Assembly (NCBI GenBank): GCA_001599815.1
Contig: BCIA01000001.1
Coordinates: forward strand, 2,174,934-2,238,933
DNA from: Furcasterigmium furcatum
Lineage: Eukaryota; Ascomycota; Sordariomycetes; Glomerellales; Plectosphaerellaceae
Reading direction: 5' to 3'
DNA: 64,000 nucleotides
Shown: positions 11,401-23,591 of the stretch, in pieces
Layout: each line of letters begins with the position of its first letter
How positions within the stretch are numbered: position 1 is the stretch's first letter
The notes under the pieces: generated by a model
What the model was told of the DNA's origin: nothing
The model's database searches: none
Seen by the model: only the letters and a program-made list of their open reading frames with translations
Made by a program: the position numbers and the translations under genes

Positions 11401-14400
11401 AACGAGGCAGCAGTACGGAGTGGACCTCCAACAATCCCTTGATGCACTCATTGAGAATCGGATGAAGCCCCAATCTGCTGAGGTGACGCGAGATCAGAAA
11501 GTCGCAGACCTCGAGGTGGGATTGCGCCGACGAGCTGTCAACAGGCAGTTTGCCAATATTTCCGAGGCCCTCTGTCAGGGTGAGACTGGCCGCTCCTGGC
11601 TTGTTGCGGGCAATCTTATGCCCTGCATATCGCCTGTCACTATTCTGATCCTTCTCCGTCAACATCAGCAGTCGAGCCTCAGTCGACACATGAGGCAGGC
11701 TATCGTGCAATATGGAGTTCACATCACAGAACTCCAGCGCCTTCTTCGTATGCGCGATGCGCTACTCTGTAAGGATTACAAGCGGGCACTTGACGAGCAG
11801 AGATACGAAGGTCACTTGAACTGGCAGCCGATGGATCATCCGGATTGGCTTCTCATCGAGATCGACAGCGACATTCTCATCCGTGAAGTCCAGGTCGACG
11901 TTGCACGAGCCATTATTTCGCCTTCTTCGCAGCAAAACTCGGTTCTTCAGATGAACATGGGACAAGGTGAGTGCTGACACGCTATCCTAATACTTTGTGT
12001 TCCAGAAGTTGCCATCTCGTAGATGAGCGGATTGCTGACAAGCCTTGAACCTAGGCAAAACATCTTGCATCGTCCCAATGGCCATGACAGCCCTGGCCGA
12101 CCGAAGCAAGCTCTGCAGGTTGATCGTACCGGCGCCACTCTTGATACAGACCGCACAAGTCCTCCAAACCCGCCTCGGAGGGCTGGTCGGCCGCGTCGTC
12201 CGACACGTTCCATTTGCAAGGCGCACTCGTGCAGGCTCAGCTCTTTTGGACGAGTTTGAGAGAGTACATCAGCAGGCTCTCAGGAATGGCGGAGTAATGC
12301 TTTGCCTTCCTGAACACATCATGTCATTCAAGTTGAGTGGCCTTCAGAAGCTTGTGGATGGAACAGACAACGGCACGGCAAAAAGAATGATCGATCTACA
12401 GAACTGGTTCGAGCGCTCCTGTCGCGACGTGGTCGACGAGTCTGACTACACTCTTTCTACCAAGACGCAGCTTATCTATCCAAATGGATCACAGAGCGCT
12501 GTCGACGGGCATCCACTGAGATGGCAGGTTATTCAAGACTTGCTGCTATTGACGGAGAGCCACGCCAATACCCTCGAGCGGCAGTACCCAAGGAGCATTC
12601 AGATCACTCGACGCCACAAAGGATACCCGATCCTACATTTTCTGAAAACCGATGTTGAGCATGCCTTGAACGACCTCCTGGTGGACGACATCTGCCATGG
12701 AAGACTCCCGTTCATTCGTCTCAAGGACCTCACGTCATCATCCCAACGGGATGATCTCCGACAAATTGTGTGCGGCGCTGATGCATTGGAATCAACGTGG
12801 GCTCGTGTCGCACAGTCCTTAGAAGATGACACCAACACCGGAATGAAGATTCTCTGTCTCGTTCGTGGCCTTTTATCCCAGGGAATCTTGGTTCTCTGCT
12901 TGAAGAAACGGTGGAATGTGCAGTACGGTCTACACTCTGGCCGTGCGCCCATCTCTGTGCCCTTTGAGGCGAAGGGTGTTCCCTCGCAGACTGCCGAGTA
13001 CGGGCACCCTGATACTGCTCTCGTCTTAAGTACGTTATCCCAGAGTCCATTTTCCCTTATTCTGGCTGTCTTAGGAGTCCTGCGACACGTTGTTGCTCCT
13101 AACACGAAGAGTAACTCCCAACACATTCATACAGAGCAATTACTGACTCCGCGCGTCAATAGCCTGCCTATCTTTCTACCAGACCGGCCTTACCAAAGGC
13201 CAAGTCAGGCAGAGCCTCCAACATGTGATGAGGTCAGACGATCCTGCTTCTCACTACGAGACCTGGATCCAAGGCAGCGACTCACTTCCACATCACCTTC
13301 GCGCATGGAACCAAGTCAATGCAGACGACGAGGCTCAAGTAGAGGAGTTGTGGAACCATCTTCGTTTTAACAGAAACGTTGCAAACAGCTTCATGAACAC
13401 CTTTGTGTTCCCGGCTCATGCCAAACAGTTTGAGACGAAACTTCAAGCATCCGGCTGGGACATCCCCCTGCTTCATGTTGACAACGCCGGCAATGGCCAC
13501 GCTACGGAATCTACCAGACCTGGTGGATGCCAAAGGCTGACAACGGGCTTCAGCGGCACGAACGACAACAAGAGAATTCTCCCCAAGACAATCAAGCAAA
13601 ACGACTTGCTCAGCCTCGTCCAAACCAACGCCGAAGTCCTGACGTACCTTCTAGAAAGGAGAAACCAAACATGCATCCAGGCTGTCCAGCAGGGCTCACG
13701 GCTGTCTGAGCAGCAGCTCCTCGAATTGCTTCAAAAGTCTGGACCTCGGAACTCGCCCATCCGGGTGTTGATCGATGCAGGTGCTTACATCTTGGAGATG
13801 GAAAACGCAGCCCTAGCAGATGCTTGGCTAGCTGCTGACCCTGATGCACAAGGTGCTGTCTACTTCGATCACGAGGGTCGCATCATGGTACGCGCCCGTT
13901 TCCAAAAGATGGCTCTTCCACTTCTGGCAAGTCCATTTGCCGACAACCTGGAAGATTGTGTTGTCTACATCGATGAAGCCCACACGAGGGGTACTGATCT
14001 CAAGCTGCCGCCTAACGCCATGGGCGCGGTGACTCTCGGTCTTGGCCAAACGAAGGACAAGACAGTGCAAGGTAAGTCTCTTTCCTAAATGGCAACTCGC
14101 AGTCAGATGGTGAACGTTTGTCTCCTGAGCAATGGAATACTGACTATTTGTCCAGCTGCAATGAGGCTCAGACAGCTCGGTTCATCGCAATCAGTAACTT
14201 TTATCGCCCCTCCGGAAGTCTATCAGAGTATTGTTGACCTTCATTCACCCCAGAGGAAGAACAAGTCTGTGACGGTAACGTCGGTGGATGTTGTTCGCTG
14301 GCTCCTCGAGCAAAGCTGCAAGGCCAACGAGAGCATGTTATCCCTGTATGTGGCGCAAGGCATGGACTTTTGTCGCCGCTCCAATGCCCTCTGGAAAGCA

Positions 14401-15800
14401 TCGAACAACCTCGCCACTGATACTGAGGTGACCGCCCGTGTTCTTCGTATCATTCAACAGCGTGAGGAAGAGACCCTGGAAGCCTTGTATGGCAACGGTC
14501 AGCCCGCCAACCACAAGGCAGCGCATTTCCGCACCAAGTTCCCCTTATTGAAGGAATACGCCGCTCAGCTTGGTGGAGAGAAAGCCGCAGGCGGCAAACA
14601 TTCTTCGGCATTCGAGGAAGTTGAGCAGGAGCGTGAGGTCGAGTTTGAGGTCGAGCAGGTTCGCGAGAGACAGAGGTCGACGGGATTCAAGCCGCTGGAG
14701 TTCCCTGGTCTCAGCGATGCTCTACATCTATTCGTCAAGACAGGCATCTTGGATGATTCCAATGGCGATTTCGTCCAAGCATTCGACTACGTCGGCGGCA
14801 CGACCATCGGCAAGAAGTATGGTGTTCAAGGTACAACCTCGAAACTCTATGTGACAGCCGAGTTTTGCCGGATTGTCTCGACCGAGGTTGCTTCACAGGA
14901 CTGCGGAAACAAGAGCAAGGAAAAGAAGAAGAAGGCACAAGTCAATGGCCAGGCCAAAAGGCAGACCGAATGGTTGATGATGGTACGTAACCCATCCATT
15001 CATGTTGCAAGAGTGAAGCTGACTGAATGTAGCGGCCTGTTCAATGGATCCTCTGGAATCCCAAAACGCAGACGGCCGTTGTCGTGATCCCCGAAGAAGC
15101 AGAGATGCTGTTGCCAGCTCTGAGGGATCATCCAAAGGTCCACCTGCTCATCTACGCTGCTCCAGTGACCAAGTCCATGACTGTCTTCAACAGCTTGCGG
15201 TACTATACAGTCCCTTCAATGAAGAAGCGAGCCTCACTTCCAATCTGGCTTCGACTCGAGATCGGAATCATAGCCGGGCGCCTGTACATCGGGTTCGACG
15301 AGTATCGGCCCTTGTTAGCCTGGCTAGATCTTGAGTCAGGCTCCGAGTCCGACGACAGTGATCCGTCCGATGAAGAGACGTCTTCCCTCTCCGGCGGCTT
15401 GAAGCTTGAGGAGCCGCTGGCTTTTCTGATGGAGTGGCTCACACATAATCGTCAGACAGATGACATCTCACACACCCCGATGGGATTCATTTGCCAACGT
15501 CGAACACTGCACAAGGATCACTCGTTCTTCTCGACCTTGCCGGCGCTGCATGAATCAAGCTCTGAGGATGAGATGGCGGGAAGCAAGCACGGAGCTCATG
15601 GCGCTGACCTCGCGACGGACGAGGATGATGACTCGAGCGACACAAGCGAGGAGGATATGATGATGGCTCATGATGAGCTGGATGACGAAGATGAGCTGGA
15701 AGTGGACGAGGACGAGCAGCAAGAGGATGAGGATGAGCCGCAGGACGGTGTCAGTGACAAGGTCTTGAGTGAGCTAGAGGCTCTTGATCTGGACGAATGA
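5435..15800 (+). CDS. Giant DUF6606-DUF3638-DUF3645 P-loop protein, putative deubiquitinase-family member
   Basis: Exons are 5435..5823, 5883..11966, 12055..13029, 13163..14071, 14156..14982 and 15033..15800. All introns have good GT/AG ends and join in phase. One extra base is needed near 8808-8812 (see findings); removing it gives 3,316 residues, normal for this fungal family. The order is an N-terminal DUF6606 region (about residues 1-280), a long helical middle, then DUF3638 with a Walker A-like MGQGKTS (G2156-T2160), and DUF3645 with a DEAH box (2753-2756). A very acidic tail ends the protein. There are two cysteine clusters: one starts at C628 (CIC...CHKCFC), the other lies near base 10,200 (DCDCDACHLRC). 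Databases often label the family ubiquitinyl hydrolase (OTU-like), but the visible motifs are those of a helicase-like NTPase. The true activity is unknown. Confidence 0.9.
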
Positions 15801-16206
15801 TGCCTGGAGGAGAATGTTTAAGATTCTGAAGGTTTGGTACTGAAGTGGGATGGGATGGATGGATACAGATCAGTTGTCAGGTTTTCGTTCATGATTCCGC
15901 AGTACCTTACAATGTATGAGAGTTATGTGAACACACGCAGCCCATGCACCCATCGTGCGACCTTCCAAGATAACCAGGCCAAATTTAGGGGTAGAAACTG
16001 GGCTTGGTTCCGGCTAAAACACTTCGGCCTCAACAATTGCAGTTTACTCAAAAGTCCAGGGCCAGGTGGGCGAGGAGAGATCGAGTACCTGGGTGAGATC
16101 ACGGCTCATGTATCCAATTGACCAGGACCTCCCGGTGGTCTGTCTGTCATTCGAAGATCATTATTCGTGCTCTATACGCCGATGCCATGAGATGTAACCC
16201 GTCGCT
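15801..16206. other. Intergenic region between convergent genes
   Basis: About 400 bases between two convergent stop codons. It should hold both 3' UTRs and poly(A) sites. No coding or RNA signal was seen. Confidence 0.6.
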
Positions 16207-18009
16207 CTACTTCTTAATGCCAATCACCACCAGGTTCCTGGGACTCTGCTTGTAGTCAAACACAGCTTCGACCCAGCAGTCTCGCACGACATCGTTGTGT
16301 TCCCTGAGGAACAACCACCTGTCTGTAACAATCAAGGACTCCACGATGGTTGCACTAAAGGCCATCAGACTCCAGATGGCGGCAACCTCGCGTCCGCGGG
16401 TATTGAACTGCTGCTCGTACTGTTCGATCTCCTCGTCCGTGATATCTGCCATCTTCGCCTTGATGATGGTGCTGTATTTATTCCAGTCGCGGTGCGTCGA
16501 GAGCTTGGTGATGGCGCCGCGGACGTATTCCTTAAAGGTGGCGTAGCACTTCTTAGGAAGGGAGCCGAGGATGACAGGTTCGACGGTTGCATCTATGGGC
16601 TTGAATGAGGGGTCTCTGTCGTTCTCTTCCGGCCTCGCGGCGGGGTCGCCCTCCTTTGGATCCCCCTTTCGGTAAAAGACGCGCTTGATGATGCCGCGGT
16701 CGAGGAATATCTTCTGCAGCATGGCGCGGTACAGGTTGCGGGCGAAGAAGTCGTGGCTTTCGACCTCGCTCCAGTTGTAAGGGGCCTGGCATGCCATCAT
16801 CCGCGCGGTGATGTTGAAGCGGATTCCTTTGCTCTCGTACCTGGAGACCTTGTCGCTGATGGGGAAGCCCTCGGGGTCGAATTTGTGGGATTCTTCATAG
16901 ACGCGGCCGTTGGTGGCGCGGAGGCTGGGCCTCACGAAGGGGAATTTGTATGTTGGCGGGCCGAGCTTCTCGGTGAGGAGGTTGTAGCAGCAGCCGACGA
17001 TGGCGACGGCGTGGATGTCCTGGTTCAGGACGAGGGAGCGGATGCAGTAGTGGGACAGATTGCCACAGGAGTGGATTGACACGGCCATCATGCGGATGTC
17101 CTTCTTCTCTTCCTCGGGGATGACTTCGTCCTCGATCTTGGCGATCACGTCTGTCAGGTCGCCGCTCTCGAGGCGGCTTACGACATATGCCACGGAACCC
17201 TTACCCGGCTCGCGGATGTATTCCGCCTCCAGTTCTGTGGAGGGCCGCAAGTCCGCGTTGGGGTCTGCAACGATCTTGTGCTCGTTTGATGCCCGCGTGT
17301 CCATCTTCCAGGTGCGCTCTTCCTCGGGAATCTGGCTGTCGAGCTGCTGCATCCACATCTTCTTGTTGCGCTTGACTTTCTGCCGCGTTGCTAGGCCTGC
17401 TTGAATATCCAGCTGCCGAGAAGCGTCGATATTGTGCTGCCGGCCCTCGACAGCGATTACGTGCCTGTTGTACGGCGGGAGGGCGAGGGTGCGCCCGAGG
17501 TAGTTCTGCCCACTACCAAAGTCGACGAGGTGAGTGATCTCCTTCCCGTACTGGGAAGAGATCTCCCCTGACAGGTTGTCGACGTAGTCTGCAAAGTTGG
17601 CAACTTCGTGGACTTTCTTTGTCTTCATGCCCACGGATATTTCTCTCGTGAGCTTGGGCGCTACGCGCCGGGGGGCGAAGGTGCGCCGCAGAGAAAGACG
17701 GCGGATGGTGGAGATGTAGTCGAGGAGCGTTGGCGGCGGCCTGGACTCTTCCGGGATGGCGTCCAGGTCGTCTCGCATGAGCAGGTTGACGAAGTCCATG
17801 GCGTCCAGGGAGAGGATGTAGGCTTGCCATTCCTGGGGCAAGCAGGTCTCGAAGAGGCTGTTCTCGCCGATGAAGAAGTCGAGGAGGTGGATGCCGCCCG
17901 CGAGCATCTGGAATATGTCCTCGGTGTTGGCGAAGTGGAGGAGGGACTCGACGTACTCGTCTGGTGAAGAGAACTCGTCCGAGTATGGGAGCGGCTTCTC
18001 GGGCAACAT
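16207..18009 (-). CDS. METTL25/RRNAD1-like SAM-dependent methyltransferase
   Basis: Single-exon gene of 600 residues starting at the ATG at 18009. The open frame extends further upstream but has no ATG there. Residues 162-167 carry the SAM-binding motif I (VDFGSG, followed by QNYLGR), and the adjacent VIAVEG fits the acidic ribose-binding strand. The downstream IHSCGNLSHY and VGCCYNLLTE segments are hallmarks of the METTL25/METTL25B (RRNAD1) family (Methyltransf_32). In animals METTL25B has been linked to arginine methylation of RPS6; for the fungal protein the substrate is unknown. It shares a 523-bp divergent promoter with the SNARE gene. There is no signal peptide, so a cytosolic or nuclear location is inferred. 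Confidence 0.9.
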   Translation of the reverse strand: MLPEKPLPYSDEFSSPDEYVESLLHFANTEDIFQMLAGGIHLLDFFIGENSLFETCLPQEWQAYILSLDAMDFVNLLMRDDLDAIPEESRPPPTLLDYISTIRRLSLRRTFAPRRVAPKLTREISVGMKTKKVHEVANFADYVDNLSGEISSQYGKEITHLVDFGSGQNYLGRTLALPPYNRHVIAVEGRQHNIDASRQLDIQAGLATRQKVKRNKKMWMQQLDSQIPEEERTWKMDTRASNEHKIVADPNADLRPSTELEAEYIREPGKGSVAYVVSRLESGDLTDVIAKIEDEVIPEEEKKDIRMMAVSIHSCGNLSHYCIRSLVLNQDIHAVAIVGCCYNLLTEKLGPPTYKFPFVRPSLRATNGRVYEESHKFDPEGFPISDKVSRYESKGIRFNITARMMACQAPYNWSEVESHDFFARNLYRAMLQKIFLDRGIIKRVFYRKGDPKEGDPAARPEENDRDPSFKPIDATVEPVILGSLPKKCYATFKEYVRGAITKLSTHRDWNKYSTIIKAKMADITDEEIEQYEQQFNTRGREVAAIWSLMAFSATIVESLIVTDRWLFLREHNDVVRDCWVEAVFDYKQSPRNLVVIGIKK

Positions 18010-18532
18010 TTTGAATTTGAGATGAGAAGCCCGTGGGGATTGCCCAAAGTCGATGGATGAGGAGAAAACGAGGAGTCCTGAAGGGTCTTGAGACAACCCA
18101 GTGAGTGATATCTTGAGATATTGAAACAGATACGAGCGGGGTATGCTCTGTGGCCTCGTCCTAAGCGCTTGTATTGTTCAAAGTCCAACTCAACCGCCGC
18201 CTTCTTACAGACTGAGATGAATTCAACGTGGGGCAGGGGATTTTTTCTCGGTCAACCCCACCATGTCCCGCATTGAGGCCGGTCAGTCTCGGTCAGTTCG
18301 GTGAGTCGAGGCACTAAGTGCGGCCCGAGGATAAGCCGACCCACTGAACGCGGCAGAGAAGCAACGTCATCCGCCCAGTTGGTCGTCCCCTGAGGTGCGC
18401 TGGGCAGCTCCGTGAAGGCCACCGTGGATCGCGACTGGGGCAGGCATCTACTTAATTACAACTTCTACAATTGTACACGCCCCGAGACCCGATGCCGCTA
18501 TCAACCAGCACATTAACGTCATTGCCCCCGAC
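18010..18532. promoter_or_regulatory. Divergent promoter, methyltransferase / TLG1
   Basis: 523 bp between two divergent start codons, so it must contain both promoters. No specific operator was recognised. A T-run followed by GTCAACC occurs near 18240. Confidence 0.5.
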
Positions 18533-19345
18533 ATGATGTCCTCAACAAACGAGGAGGACCCTTTCCTCCAAGTCCAGCAGTATGTACTGTCTTTGCCTGT
18601 TCATGCGCTTCGAGACGCCGTGATTCTGCCGCTCGCGGTCAAACATGTAGGCAGCAAGCTAACACCTCCCAGGGATGTCCTCTCCCAACTCGATCAAACC
18701 CGCTCCCTCTTCTCCTCGTACCTGCGCATTCGCTCCCTAAACACCACATCCCCCGAGCTGGCATCCGCCCGCTCCGACCTCGAGTCCGCTCTGTCCTCCC
18801 TGGCCGAAGACCTCGCCGACCTCGTCGAGTCCGTCACGGCCATAGAATCCAACCCCGCGCAATATGGCATCTCCACCTCAGAGGTCACCCGGCGGAAACG
18901 GCTCGTCCAAGACGTCGGCGGCGAAACCGAGAACATGCGCCAGGAACTCCAGAAGAAGCTCGGCCCTGCCACGGCAGGCGGCGACTCAGACCTCCCCGAT
19001 CCGAACGCGTTCAATATCCCCGACGGAGACGACGAATACGCTGCGTTCGAGCAGCAGCAGCAGGTCGAGATCATGCGCGAGCAGGACCAGCACCTGGACG
19101 GCGTGTTCCAGACCGTCGGCAACCTGCGGCGGCAGGCGGACGACATGGGTCGCGAGCTGGAGGAGCAGCGGGAGATGCTCGAGGTGGTAGATTCCGTGGC
19201 CGACCGCGTCGGCGGGAGGCTGCAGACGGGGATGAACAAGCTGCAGCATGTGATCAGGCGGAACGAGGACCGGATGAGTAGCTGCTGCATAGCGATGCTG
19301 ATCATGGTGCTGATCATCCTGCTGGTGCTGCTTTTGATACTATAG
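18533..19345 (+). CDS. TLG1: Tlg1/syntaxin-6-like Qc-SNARE
   Basis: Two exons, 18533..18579 and 18673..19345, encode 239 residues. The 93-nt intron has a GTATGT donor and CCCAG acceptor; it is a multiple of three and has no stop, so an unspliced mRNA would still be open. Splicing restores the conserved N-terminus DPFLQVQQDVLSQL. The protein has a syntaxin-6-type N-terminal helical domain, then a C-terminal SNARE coiled coil with the central glutamine in ELEEQREML. It ends in a tail anchor of about 20 hydrophobic residues after SSCC, where cysteines could be palmitoylated (inference). Tlg1 mediates fusion of endosome-derived vesicles with the late Golgi. The family assignment is secure. Confidence 0.93.
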   Translation: MMSSTNEEDPFLQVQQYVLSLPVHALRDAVILPLAVKHVGSKLTPPRDVLSQLDQTRSLFSSYLRIRSLNTTSPELASARSDLESALSSLAEDLADLVESVTAIESNPAQYGISTSEVTRRKRLVQDVGGETENMRQELQKKLGPATAGGDSDLPDPNAFNIPDGDDEYAAFEQQQQVEIMREQDQHLDGVFQTVGNLRRQADDMGRELEEQREMLEVVDSVADRVGGRLQTGMNKLQHVIRRNEDRMSSCCIAMLIMVLIILLVLLLIL

Positions 19346-19773
19346 ACGCTTGTCCCCGGGCGGACGGGCAGAGCGAGCGGGTCTGGGCATTTATTGGATA
19401 TGGGACATGCGTGTACATCACTAGCACTTTGGAGTTTTGCTATTTTCCGGGGCTGGGCTCCTTGAGACGATGAACAGCGATGTCTCGGGGTTTTGTTTGC
19501 TACACTTAGTATTCATCGTGTAGAGGTGCCTATGTCTTGCTGTCTTCCGGCAGCCGGGAGACAGATATGTTCATCTCGTCGTCGAATGGAGGTTTCTCCT
19601 CCAATCTCCTGCCCAGCAGGCGCCATGCCGAGCTGGGCTGTCTTCAATGCTCCATGCTGCTGCTGCGTTTCGTCTCCCCTCGCGTGAATGCTCCAAGCGC
19701 CAACTAGATTGACGCGCCATACAAGTCCACAGATGCCCTTTACTATGCCAATATTCATACAAGCGACGTCCAA
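19346..19773. other. Intergenic region between convergent genes
   Basis: About 430 bases of 3' flanking sequence between TLG1 and GLE1. No gene or repeat was seen. Confidence 0.6.
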
Positions 19774-21498
19774 CTATGCGAGATTCAATCCCGAGTTGGT
19801 CTGCAACACCTGGCCCATGACCTGCAGCGCCTGGGCATCGTGAGTGTTGGGCGGTGCCTTCTTGGGAAACTGGACCAGGGCCGCCCGCAGCGCAGCGATT
19901 GCGGCGTTGCCGTAGAACTGAATGAAGCGCGCTTCATGGCCAGCAATCATCGCCTTGAGCACCCTGAAATGTGTGCTGGTGACGGACTGGGGCGGCGTGT
20001 TGACGATGGCCGCGAGGGCCATCCAGTAATTCGTCGGGGGGTAGGGGTTCTGTTTCGTTGCCTTGCTGAAGTCCCTGAGTGAGATGGAGGCATACCCGGC
20101 GCCAAGACCGCTCATCCTGTCCATGTGCGCCTGCTCAGGGATCCAGTGCCCGTCCAGCTTCCTCCAACCGATCGCGACGCGTCCGGCCGCCGTCCTGTCG
20201 TTGCCCCCGCTGCCGAAGAGGACAGGGCAGGAGACGCGGAACTTGGCGATGAGGATATCAATCATGGACTTACCCCGCCACTGGAACTCGGGGTTAGAGA
20301 AGATGTGAGCCGTGACAATGCCGATGGGCTCGGCGGCCTTCGAGTCGACGCCAGCCTCTGTTGAGAACTGCACGACGATGGCTTTGGCTAGGTGGCTGAG
20401 GAGGAATATGAAGACGGACGGGAGCTGGTCGCCGTTCTGGGCGGCGCCTTCCACGGGGTCTCTCTTGTCCTTGACGAAGAGACTGGCGTCTATGGGGTCG
20501 CTCGGGACAGCGCCCGACAAGGACGCTCGCAACGTCGCAGTGATGGAGTTGATCTGTACCTGTTAGTGGCCAATGCTAATAAAATCTTCTATGAAGCAAC
20601 TCACAGGCTGAGTGTTGGCGTTCTTTCCCGCGGTAAGCTGGCCGATGGCTTTCCGTACTGTCCGTCTCATCTCACCCAGCTGGCCCTTGAGTGGGGAGCC
20701 TGGTACCTTGGACTGCTGGTCCAGCTGCTTTCGGAGCTTCTTCAGGTCCTGGTGGATTTGCACATATCTGTCTGTCTTCGCAGGGCTCGCAGCCGCGGGG
20801 GGCGGGGTCGGGGCAGGCGAGGGCGAAGGCGCGGGTTGTGCCTTGGCGGCAGCTTGTGCGAACGGAGATGGAGATGGCGCGGCGCCATTGACCTGTTGGG
20901 CGAAAGGAGAAGCCTTCTGGCCGAAAAGCGACGATGGTGGTGCTGTAGCCTGAGCTGGCTTGGGGCTGGGGGTTGGGATCGGGGCCGCTGCAGGCTTCGG
21001 CGCGCCAAAGATCGAGGTTGGCTGAGGCTGGCTTGGCTGTGTGGCAGCCGGTGCGGTCGGCTCTGTCTTCGCTTGCGCTGGCGTCGTTCCGTTTGTCTGC
21101 TTCTCTGTTTGCTCGACCTTGGGTTGCGGCGGAGGCGCCTGTTGCTTCGGGGGGTCCGGCTGGGGGGGCAGCGGCTCGACCTTCTTTGCCTGGAGCTCGC
21201 GAAGTCTCTCCTGCTCTGCGCGGACGGCAGCTTCGGCCTTGAAGCGGTCCTGCTCCCGCTTCTGTGCCTCCGTTATCCTCTTCTGCTCCTCCTGCAGATG
21301 GTGGATCTCGCCGATGCGGATGGCATTGAGGCGGATGCGCTCATGCTCGAGGCGGGCATATTCGAGAGCTTCCTGGTGGCTGGCCTCTGAGTTCCTGTCG
21401 GGCGAGAGGTAGTCGGAGATGGGACGTCGTTCGGGGCTCGGCCTCACTGGGCTGCTGCTGAAGCCGCTGCGCGGCGAAGCAGCCGAGGGCCGCGCCAT
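19774..21498 (-). CDS. GLE1: mRNA export factor Gle1
   Basis: Exons are 21498..20605 and 20553..19774, giving 557 residues. The intron has a GTGAGT donor and two possible acceptors 6 nt apart (exon 2 from 20553 or 20559); the distal one sits better behind the CTAAC branch site. The N-terminal part contains SDYLSPDRNSEASHQEAL, then a long charged coiled coil (about residues 50-120) and a Pro/Ala/Gln-rich linker. The C-terminal half is the Gle1 HEAT-like domain that, with inositol hexakisphosphate, activates the DEAD-box ATPase Dbp5 at the cytoplasmic face of the nuclear pore. The start at 21498 is the first in-frame ATG. An extra 5' exon cannot be excluded, because the sequence just before it is intron-like (C-tract and CAG). 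Confidence 0.9.
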
Positions 21499-23591
21499 AC
21501 CTGGGTCTGGGGGGAGGGGGCAGCGGAGGGTGGGCGGATGTTCCCTCACAACATCTGGCGGGGGTGGGAGGACGGGACGAGACGAGGCTGACGGCGGCGG
21601 CGGTGGGCTGCGATGTGAAAGAGAAGAAGGTGGATCCCGGGCCTGATACGGAGCCAAAGGATGGTGCCGAGATCCAAGCTCTGCGTTCGGGCTTCCAGGG
21701 GGTCGCAAGGAGGTGTCGCGTGCCTGGAGACGGCCCCGTAACCAAGTGGTTGCTGGGCAAGGTGCGACTGATTCGGGGGGAGCGAGTGTAGCGTCGGGGC
21801 GCGCTTTGATGTTGAGGGTGCAACGCTTCGCGACAAACAGAGATCAATTTGTTGCTGGAGGAAACAATGGACTCAGAGGCTCAGTCGTTCGATTGGCCAG
21901 CCGCCAGCAACCAAAGCTTTCCGCTGCGGCTCACCAAGATGCAGGGCCCTTGGGCCCCTGGAGGCAGCTGTGGACAGGGGCCAGCAGGCCTGGGTTGACT
22001 GGGGAGCTATGCCGATCTGGGGAAAGCGGCGGGCTCGGAAAGGGAAGAGGGTTTTCCCGCCTTGCAGCAGCGCAATGCACAAGCGTGATGCCATCATCGG
22101 CGCAGGGAAGGCCACGCATTGATCCGCGCCTAGCTACTCGTAGATACCCAACTCATCACGGATCAGGCCCTAGATTTGTCCGAGATCTGATATCATCATG
22201 CCAACAAACAGAGCCCACGGGAAGCACAGGTCGGTTCTCCCCTGTGTCTGGGCCGTGGCAGATGTGATGAACACTTGGATACGAAGCACAGGTGGATACA
22301 GCAACGGAGAGGGACCGGGACTATTGAACAGGGGACACACACACTGGGAGAGCTTCCGTGCTCATTTTGCCCCTTCTGGACGTGTGTCTGGGAAATTTTC
22401 ACAATCAGGTGACTCCCGTTGTCCCTCGTCGATCGCCTGTTGGGACGATCATCGCCGCACGGGAGGGGAGGCAACGGAGGGAGGCAAGGAGTACCGTGTC
22501 CTTGCTTCTTCCTGTCAGGCAAGCCCAGAGTCATGATTTCCAGTTGGATCAAGGTCGAGGACGCCAGCGAATGGGGTGGGAAACAGAAAAGGTGAAGAGC
22601 AGAGGACCCCTCGGACGCTCAAGAGCGGCTGCCCCACCCTGCACCCTCGGGAGGGCTAGCGGTCCCCCAGGAGCTTTCGGCCCAATCACACGACCGGGGG
22701 AAGAGCCTCGACGCAACCTTGGACCCCACCGGGGCCGTCCGTTAGGTCGCGAGCTCCGCTACAGCTGCTCGAACGGCACTGATGCCCGCTGTTGCTGGGG
22801 GCCCTTGTGCTTCAGTTCAGTGGACTTGGCCCCCCAATTGCTCCCCGTTCGCCCGCTGTGCGCGCCACACCAATGATGGAAGGAACCTTGGAAGGGGCAG
22901 GTGCACCCCAGAAGCCAGGTTGGCCACCAGTGCCCACCACCACCGTCACACCCCCGGCCCCAAACCCCAAATGCTCCATTCCCTTTTCCCCCCTCGAAGC
23001 TGCGGCAACCGCCAACCCAAACCTTCCCTCCCACCTCTCGTCAGTCCATCGCATCCTCTCCTGCACATCGTTGCATCCTCCTCCCCAAACCCAGCTGGTC
23101 GGTCTCTCCCAGCGAGGACTCCTCCATTCTGTCCATATCACCTTCTCTAGAACACAGCAACCAACCAATCCCACGCCCCTTTTTGATAAGAACGATCCTT
23201 GCTCTGCTCTGTTCGACCAGAAGCCAGAGCTTCCGCCGCCGTTCCCTTTTCCTGCAAGGACGGACCACAACTTGAAGCCTCATCATCATCGAAACCAAAC
23301 AACAACGACCACAATTCAACTTCCACCCTCCTTGGATCCTGTGTTCAGACATCTGCATCAAGCTCCAGCTCTCCGCCATCTGCCTTTGGACCCTCGAGTC
23401 CTCCCGGGTTCAGCTCCACGGTATCCCCATCCCGCGCTGCTCGTCCCTGTCCCACCAACCCAGCCCGGCCTGATCGTCGTCATCGTCATCACTGCCAACC
23501 GATATCCAACCTCACACATACCAACTCGATCCCTCCACCCTCCACCTTCACGCACTCGACGTGCACTCCCTGCGCTGCTCACATCATCATC
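21499..23591. promoter_or_regulatory. Divergent promoter region, GLE1 / SSD1
   Basis: 2.1 kb between divergent start codons. The right part (about 22970-23590) is CT-rich with many TCC/ACC runs and is probably the SSD1 transcription start region and long leader. Open frames here lack any recognised domain. An upstream non-coding exon of SSD1 is possible but cannot be proved from sequence. Confidence 0.5.

Noticed and set aside
18010..18096. Upstream extension of the METTL25-like frame
   Set aside because: It begins at a TTG codon with no ATG. The first ATG, at 18009, is the supportable start.
21499..21708. 70-residue Pro-rich extension of Gle1
   Set aside because: No ATG in frame, and the region looks like an intron end or leader.
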